From: Ypsolopha sequella
Taxonomy: Eukaryota; Arthropoda; Insecta; Lepidoptera; Ypsolophidae
Assembly: GCA_934047225.1 (NCBI GenBank)
Contig: OW203991.1
Span: 7,564,001 to 7,628,000, forward strand
DNA length: 64,000 nucleotides
Direction: 5' to 3'
The position numbers were made by a program, and so were the translations under genes. A model generated the notes under the pieces. That model was given only the letters and a program-made list of their open reading frames with translations, did no database searches and was not told the DNA's origin. Below are positions 59,076 to 64,000 of the stretch, piece after piece (position 1 is the first letter of the stretch; each line of letters opens with the position of its first letter).

Positions 59076-59828
59076 TCATTTTTTTTCAGGAATAGCCCGC
59101 TTAGTCCGGCCTGTAGAAGTTTGAGCTACAGGTGACGGTGAGGGCGGATATTTGGCTGCAAACTCCTGCAGTTGCTCCATTGTGTTGAGCCGCAGCTTTT
59201 CGCCATCAGACAGCTTTAGGAACAGGTTCCCATCCTGGGTCCAGCAACGAGTGACACCGTACATATTGCGAGCTTCAGCAAATATATGCCTGCGACGCCC
59301 CGTCAGGAACTCAGCTATGGATATTTGGCATCCCTTCAGCTCTTTTTTCTTCATCCAGACTGATGATCTAATATCAATGCTAGAGAACCTAACAAGAACT
59401 GAACGGCAGCCACTTTTGTTTTGTGGAGGCCTACCAAGGCGGTAACAGGATCTGATGGAGGCAGCAGTGAAATCGGGCAATTTAAGTTTCTGATTTACTG
59501 TCTGTGTGACCATAGCGGAGACACCTTCATCACCTGACTCTTCAACGCCACGAAATAGCAAAAACTTTCGTCTGCCCCGGTTGTCCATATCATCAACAAC
59601 TTGGGAGACTGATGATATCTGCTGCCGGAGAAGGCTAATTGTCTCCTTCATCCAATCTTTAAAAACTGCAAATTCACCAGCCAGTTGGTCGAGACTCAGA
59701 GGACTTTTTGATGCAGCTACCATCCGGGCTTCAAAGTCTGCCATTGTATCCAGGAACTTTTTCTCCATGGTGTTGACGGCGGCTAGGGGCTCGACTGTGA
59801 TGGCATTGGTAACCTTTGACCTGACCAT
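59076..59828 (-). CDS. LINE ORF1 protein
   Basis: 250 codons, uninterrupted, start at 59828 (MVRSKVTNAITVEPLAAV). Residues 15-90 look like a coiled coil (KKFLDTMADFEARMVAASKS; DWMKETISLLRQQISSVSQV). This is followed by an RRM-like region (RRKFLLFRGVEESGDEG; SIRSCYRLGRPPQNKSG; SVLVRFSS) and a basic C-terminus. This is the trimeric nucleic-acid-binding ORF1 protein of LINEs, which coats the element RNA. It is the only intact ORF of this element. A lepidopteran annotation pipeline could easily call it a host gene. Confidence 0.75.
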   Translation of the reverse strand: MVRSKVTNAITVEPLAAVNTMEKKFLDTMADFEARMVAASKSPLSLDQLAGEFAVFKDWMKETISLLRQQISSVSQVVDDMDNRGRRKFLLFRGVEESGDEGVSAMVTQTVNQKLKLPDFTAASIRSCYRLGRPPQNKSGCRSVLVRFSSIDIRSSVWMKKKELKGCQISIAEFLTGRRRHIFAEARNMYGVTRCWTQDGNLFLKLSDGEKLRLNTMEQLQEFAAKYPPSPSPVAQTSTGRTKRAIPEKK

Positions 59829-59900
59829 TGTGGGTTTTCAAACAAGTGCAGTAGTAACCAGTGTCTTTAAGTGAGGTTATGTTTTGGTGAGTGGCAGTTT

Positions 59901-60363
59901 TTAGTTATACCATAACTCAAATGCAGCAAAACATTGGTAAAATAAATAACACTGTGTACACCTGAAAATACAGTCACTTAGGACATAAAATATATGTAAG
60001 TAAATCTATTAAAATTAATTAGAGCTTCAAATTTGCATGTGTTTATTTTAAACACCTACCCGCGACATTATGCTGAGCAGAGACCCTTTTGGTATCATTT
60101 AGTTTTTAAGTAGTTAAAATATTCCTAAAAATTCCTCATTATTATGTCCATCCATCCATCAGCCCGTATTCGTCCACTGCTGGACATAGGCCTCCCCAAT
60201 ATAAGGCTACTCTTGACGGTCCTCAGTCATCGTCATCCAGCTGCCACCCGCAACTGGAAGGACACACTGGTTAGATACTATTATGTATAACTAGTAATTA
60301 AGTTTTGATACCAAATAAACATTTTTCTTTTTTTCTTCCTTTGTTCCCATAGCATACCAGTAG
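59901..60363 (-). repeat. RTE-type LINE 3' tail and unassigned flank
   Basis: 60137-60275 on the minus strand holds ATTGGGGAGGCCTATGTCCA and CAGTGGACGAATACGGGCTG followed by a GATG-repeat tail, the typical end of RTE-type LINEs in Lepidoptera. The remainder is featureless. Confidence 0.6.
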
Positions 60364-60527
60364 TCTTAGCATAAAAACATCTCCGTATCGTTGCGATTGA
60401 AACTAAACTTAGGTTGCCATATGTAGCTTTTAGTTCCGCTACTGTCCTCTTGGTGTGGTTTCCCAGATTACATACGATTTTGATGTAGTTTGAAACGCAA
60501 CTATACGGAGATGTTTTCATGCTTAGG
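60364..60527. mobile_element. small MITE with ~42-bp inverted ends
   Basis: CTTAGCATAAAAACATCTCC (60364) is mirrored by GGAGATGTTTTCATGCTTAG (to about 60527), with CGTATCGTTGCG/CGCAACTATACG continuing inward. Noncoding. Confidence 0.7.
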
Positions 60528-60620
60528 CTACAGGAGACATCCAGGGGTTTAGAGCCACCTTGTTCCTTGGAATCTTCACGTGTGTAGTGTTATTATCCAT
60601 AATTTTAGAGATTGAAGTAA

Positions 60621-61150
60621 TCAAGTAATCCTGCCAAGGTTACAGTCATTTGATTCCAGGATAGATAATGGGCCTGACTTAGTAATTTCATTATTTATAG
60701 TCGTAAAATGTAACTTTGGAAACATACTGTAAGAGTTTGTAATTTTAGAATTAATGTGAAGAGATAATAACACCGTAATAGTACATGAGAAGGACAGAAA
60801 CCTAAGGAGTGAATAATGTTTATCTTTGGCATGTTTATCCACAGAGTCTCTACGAATATCCCCAATTACAACTATATTTTTGTGATATTCAGGGACATCA
60901 ACAAGGTTTTAAGTGAGCTCAGAAAGCTATTGGTAGGTATTATTATCGAATGGTAGATAGAAACAATTTAGAATTAATAATGATTGAAACAAGGCAATTT
61001 GCATCGCGAAAACTTGGTTCATACGTTGAGCTAAACAATTGATCACTAACATAAACAAAAACACCATCATTTTGATTATAAAAATATTCAGTAACAGTGG
61101 AGGTGGGTTTTTGTTTGCGTATAGTCTACATTCCGTGAGGAAGATAACGT
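60621..61150 (-). pseudogene. LINE endonuclease fossil
   Basis: Minus-strand codons near 60880-60830 read YHKNIVVIGDIRRDSVDKHA, like the NIVVGDFN block of LINE endonucleases. Further up are TEYFYNQNDGVFVYV and ANCLVSIIIN, matching the upstream endonuclease region. Several stops and frameshifts. It lies just 5' of the plus-strand exon at 61281 and probably sits in its intron. Confidence 0.55.
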
Positions 61151-61280
61151 CTGATTTGATGCTTATTCAAGCCAAAAGAGTACAAAAACTATCGAAATTG
61201 CACCAAGCACATCTAATATTTTGCGGAGAATGGTAAGAGACTAGCGCTTTGGTCAGCAATATACTTAGTGCAACTTTCAG

Positions 61281-61644
61281 GGTCACAGATAAAAGCAGTT
61301 GGAGTAACTTAGATGACCTAACATTCGAGTGTGTTTTTGCAGACTGTCCAAATACTTCAGGTTGCGCCCAGCAAACGCATTTTGATTTAGTTTTTTTCCA
61401 CACATCTACGAAATGGTCCCATCTTATTACTCAACACATAGGGTTACCGACTGTACGCTCCTATTCTAGTACTGAATATGTAGAACGTAGCAAGTTCTTA
61501 CAGCTAAAGTTTAAACGGTTACATCAAATAGTTGTCTGTGAAAACTTGCCAAAATATATATTATCCAGTAGCGAGGATCCTAACAAACTTTCTTTTAAAA
61601 CAAGTGAAGAACGGTGTACATTATTGCAGTTGCAGGATTGGTAA
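61281..61644 (+). CDS. terminal exon of an unidentified host gene
   Basis: After an acceptor (CAACTTTCAG at 61271-61280) a 120-codon open frame runs to the TAA at 61642-61644. It reads VTDKSSWSNLDDLTFECVF, then HFDLVFFHTSTKWSHLITQ, FKRLHQIVVCENLPKYIL and CTLLQLQDW. It has balanced amino-acid use with Cys, His and Trp, unlike AT-driven noise. AATAAA at 61874-61879 would end its transcript. No family recognised. Upstream exons were not found in the window, where LINE debris occupies the preceding kilobase; the adjacent GT after QDW would also serve as a donor. It converges on the fibroin gene, with about 160 bp between the two poly(A) signals. Confidence 0.55.
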
Positions 61645-61873
61645 GAATTTAAGATATAGGTTCTTATTAAGGGCAATTTCGCCATGGAAGTACGGCTAGA
61701 CCCTTTATTTACATGTAAACCTGTTAACATGCTCCTCCCCCCTCCACTTCAATCTGCTTCGTTCCGTTCATCGTCTTACTTTCTACAATCTGGCCACGAT
61801 GTATAGATACTCTCCTCTTATATAAATCTTTTCCGTTTTGTAAATTTTAAGTGTCCAATATTTTGTCAAAACT

Positions 61874-61879
61874 AATAAA
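61874..61879 (+). terminator. poly(A) signal of the plus-strand exon
   Basis: AATAAA 230 bp after the stop at 61644. Confidence 0.45.
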
Positions 61880-62039
61880 ATTAATGTCCTTTCTTTGACA
61901 TTATGTAAATTTATTTCGTTGCACGATGCCTACTTTCGCGCTTTATCCCCAGACCACATTAAGACTGTGTCAAAATAAAAGTAAATCGATATCATAAAAG
62001 GTAATGAATAAATTAAAATAACTATGTAATATGCAAGAA

Positions 62040-62045
62040 TTTATT
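62040..62045 (-). terminator. poly(A) signal of fibroin heavy chain
   Basis: AATAAA on the minus strand 74 bp after the TAA stop at 62119-62121. Confidence 0.7.
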
Positions 62046-62118
62046 CAAGTAATAAAATAACAAAAGATGTATCCCGTTGATAAATATACAATACGAAAAT
62101 TAAATAAAAGCAAAATTA

Positions 62119-64000
62119 TTAGCAGGTATCACATGGTTGACGCCTGGAACCGATCTTGACCACAAACTGATTTCGAGTGAGCGAGCATGGCTGACGCCCT
62201 CCTGGCAGTACAATGTTGTAACCAGATGATCCAGATGATGAGGAGCTGGACGAGGAAGATGAAGATGAAGATCCTACTCCACCTGGTCCCCATTGGTTAT
62301 AAACTGTCACTGGTCCAGAAGATCCAGACGATGATGAACTAGATGCAGCTGATGATGAACCAGCAGAACCTCCTAGTCCCCATTCATTAAGGACGGTAAC
62401 TGGTCCACTAGCTCCCGATGACGATGAACTTGCAGCAGATGATGATGAACTGCCAGCACCTCCTGGTCCCCATTGATTTACAATGTTAAGTCCACTGACT
62501 CCAGATGCAGAAGAACTGGATGCAGATGCCCCAGATCCAGCAACACCACCGTAACCTCCAAGTCCTCCGATACCAACGATGCCTGATCCATAACCACCAA
62601 TTCCACCAACTCCTCCAAGTCCTGAAGAGGATGATGAAGATGAGCTTGAAGCGGAAGATGATGATCCGTCGCCGTAAGGTCCGTATTCGTTGATAATGGT
62701 GACATCCTGTCCTGATGAGCCAGACGATGATGAACTAGATGCAGCAGATGATGATCCGGCAGAACCTCCTGGTCCCCATTGGTTTACAATGTTAAGTCCA
62801 CTGACTCCAGATGCTGAGGAGCTGGATGCAGATGCCCCAGATCCAGCGCCACCAAGAACGCCGTAACCTCCAAGTCCTCCAAGGCCTGATCCAGTTGCTG
62901 AAGAGCTAGCTGCAGATGCTGCAGATCCAGCACCACCACCGTAACCTCCAAGTCCTCCGATAACACCGATACCTGATCCATAACCACCAATTCCACCAAC
63001 TCCTCCAAGTCCTGAAGAGGATGATGATGATGAGCTTGAAGCGGCAGATGATGATCCGTCACCGTATGGTCCGTATTCGTTGATAATGGTGACACCCTGT
63101 CCTGATGAGCCAGACGATGATGAACTAGATGCAGCAGATGATGATCCGGCTGAACCTCCTGGTCCCCATTGGTTTACAATGTTAAGTCCACCAACTCCAG
63201 ATGCTGAGGAGCTGGATGCAGATGCCCCAGATCCAGCGCCACCGAGTCCACCGAGACCAACGTAACCTCCAAGTCCTCCAAGGCCTGATTCAGATGCTGA
63301 AGAGCTAGCTGCAGATGCTGCAGATCCAGCACCACCACCGTAACCTCCAAGTCCTCCGATAACACCGATGCCTGATCCATAACCACCAATTCCACCAACT
63401 CCTCCAAGTCCTGAAGAGGATGATGATGATGAGCTTGAAGCGGAAGATGATGATCCGTCACCGTATGGTCCGTATTCGTTGATAATGGTGACACCCTGTC
63501 CTGATGAGCCAGACGATGATGAACTAGATGCAGCAGATGATGATCCGGCTGAACCTCCTGGTCCCCATTGGTTACCAATGTTAAGTCCACCAACTCCAGA
63601 TGCTGAGGAGCTGGATGCAGATGCCCCAGATCCAGCGCCACCGAGTCCACCGAGACCAACGTAACCTCCAAGTCCTCCAAGGCCTGATCCAGATGCTGAA
63701 GAGCCAGCTGCAGATGCTGCAGATCCAGCACCACCAAGAACGCCGTAACCTCCAAGTCCTCCAAGGCCTGATCCAGTTGCTGAAGAGCTAGCTGCAGATG
63801 CTGCAGATCCAGCACCACCACCGTAACCTCCAAGTCCTCCGATAACACCGATGCCTGATCCATAACCATCAATGATACCAACTCCTCCAAGTCCTGAAGA
63901 GGATGATGATGATGAGCTTGAAGCGGCAGATGATGATCCGTCACCGTATGGTCCGTATTCGTTGATAATGGTGACACCCTGTCCTGATGAGCCAGACGAT
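62119..64000 (-). CDS. FibH: silk fibroin heavy chain, C-terminal 626 codons (continues past the window)
   Basis: One minus-strand frame is open from the window edge to the TAA at 62119-62121; all indels between repeat units are multiples of three. The protein is Ser/Gly/Ala with poly-Ser runs (SSSAASSSSSSSSG), Gly-Leu modules (SGLGGLGGYG, GAGSAASAASS) and two recurring spacers, VTIINEYGPYG and LNIVNQWGPGG. It ends PCSLTRNQFVVKIGSRRQPC then DTC. Fibroin heavy chains end in a nonrepetitive basic tail whose cysteines form an internal bond (c-1 to c-4) and a bond to the fibroin light chain. Here Cys are at c-1, c-4 and c-22, against c-20 in Bombyx mori. It is secreted by the posterior silk gland and forms the silk filament core. 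No Bombyx-type GAGAGS crystalline repeats are seen. N-terminus and promoter lie beyond 64000. Confidence 0.92.
   Translation of the reverse strand, partial: SSGSSGQGVTIINEYGPYGDGSSSAASSSSSSSSSGLGGVGIIDGYGSGIGVIGGLGGYGGGAGSAASAASSSATGSGLGGLGGYGVLGGAGSAASAAGSSASGSGLGGLGGYVGLGGLGGAGSGASASSSSASGVGGLNIGNQWGPGGSAGSSSAASSSSSSGSSGQGVTIINEYGPYGDGSSSSASSSSSSSSSGLGGVGGIGGYGSGIGVIGGLGGYGGGAGSAASAASSSASESGLGGLGGYVGLGGLGGAGSGASASSSSASGVGGLNIVNQWGPGGSAGSSSAASSSSSSGSSGQGVTIINEYGPYGDGSSSAASSSSSSSSSGLGGVGGIGGYGSGIGVIGGLGGYGGGAGSAASAASSSATGSGLGGLGGYGVLGGAGSGASASSSSASGVSGLNIVNQWGPGGSAGSSSAASSSSSSGSSGQDVTIINEYGPYGDGSSSSASSSSSSSSSGLGGVGGIGGYGSGIVGIGGLGGYGGVAGSGASASSSSASGVSGLNIVNQWGPGGAGSSSSSAASSSSSGASGPVTVLNEWGLGGSAGSSSAASSSSSSGSSGPVTVYNQWGPGGVGSSSSSSSSSSSSSGSSGYNIVLPGGRQPCSLTRNQFVVKIGSRRQPCDTC
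62679..64000 (-). repeat. fibroin higher-order repeats of 390, 399 and 483 bp
   Basis: The anchor encoding the VTIINEYGPYG spacer starts at 62679, 63069, 63468 and 63951, so unit lengths are 130, 133 and 161 codons. The longest differs from the 133-codon unit by one extra 84-bp (28-codon) Gly-Leu module, starting at 63661. The array continues beyond the window. 62122-62678 holds diverged end units. Confidence 0.9.

Larger units (their letters stand above)
52913..59900 (-). mobile_element. near full-length two-ORF LINE, split by an insertion
   Basis: On the minus strand in order: ORF1 (59828-59076), ORF2 endonuclease (58402-57426), a foreign 2,177-bp insert (57421-55245), ORF2 reverse transcriptase (55244-53341), a 3' UTR with AATAAAG, and an (ATT)n tail at 52930-52913. 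Removing the insert and one copy of CGGA rejoins the ORF2 frame exactly. The 5' limit near 59900 is approximate. ORF2 carries a frameshift, stops and a changed catalytic box, so the copy is dead. Confidence 0.85.

Noticed and set aside
59152..59874. Plus-strand frames of 97 and 122 codons
   Set aside because: Antisense shadows of LINE ORF1.
62478..63977. Several long minus- and plus-strand frames rich in Asp/His/Leu/Val or Asp/Ala/Pro
   Set aside because: They are other-frame readings of the fibroin repeats, kept open by the repeat period; the Ser/Gly/Ala frame with the cysteine tail is the real one.

Overview
The window is AT-rich, transposon-dense DNA from a moth or butterfly (Lepidoptera). 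The best evidence is at the right edge. The minus strand from 64000 down to 62119 is the 3' end of a silk fibroin heavy-chain gene: long Ser/Gly/Ala modules without a stop, then a basic C-terminal tail with three cysteines ending in Cys-Asp-Thr-Cys. The transposon types (BEL/Pao, mariner, piggyBac, Penelope, RTE-type and other LINEs, and many small foldback elements) fit an insect genome. The species cannot be told from the sequence.

Layout. 0-4 kb: a Penelope-like fragment with inverted tails, small foldback elements and a LINE tail. 3.85-8.97 kb: a complete BEL/Pao LTR retrotransposon with identical 193-bp LTRs and a 5-bp target duplication, but a dead gag-pol. 9-25 kb: no convincing host gene; nested foldback/MITE elements, a tRNA-like palindrome, a 60-bp minisatellite and LINE 3' ends. 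25.3-26.6 kb: a mariner with a dead transposase. 28.6-29.8 kb: a probable two-exon THAP-domain gene or gene fragment. 30-38 kb: MITEs, LINE tails and long stretches with nothing recognisable. 38.38-40.80 kb: a structurally complete piggyBac-like element with an unbroken transposase. 43-45.4 kb: a 5'-truncated LINE whose 3' UTR is also present at 22.3 and 31.1 kb. 46-50.5 kb: MITEs, a 64-bp satellite and common interspersed repeats. 50.5-52.2 kb: a LINE fossil with a tandem duplication. 52.9-59.9 kb: a nearly full-length two-ORF LINE split by a 2,177-bp insertion of unknown type. 60-61.2 kb: LINE debris. 61.28-64 kb: two probable host genes meeting tail to tail, a plus-strand terminal exon and the fibroin heavy chain.

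Host gene content is therefore small: the fibroin heavy chain (firm), the terminal exon at 61281-61644 (likely), the THAP exons at 28872-29803 (likely), and two GC-rich open segments of unknown status (56090-56282 and about 29925-30180). Nearly everything else is mobile DNA. Among the transposons only piggyBac has both an unbroken transposase frame and matching ends. No CRISPR array, rRNA or convincing functional tRNA gene was seen.
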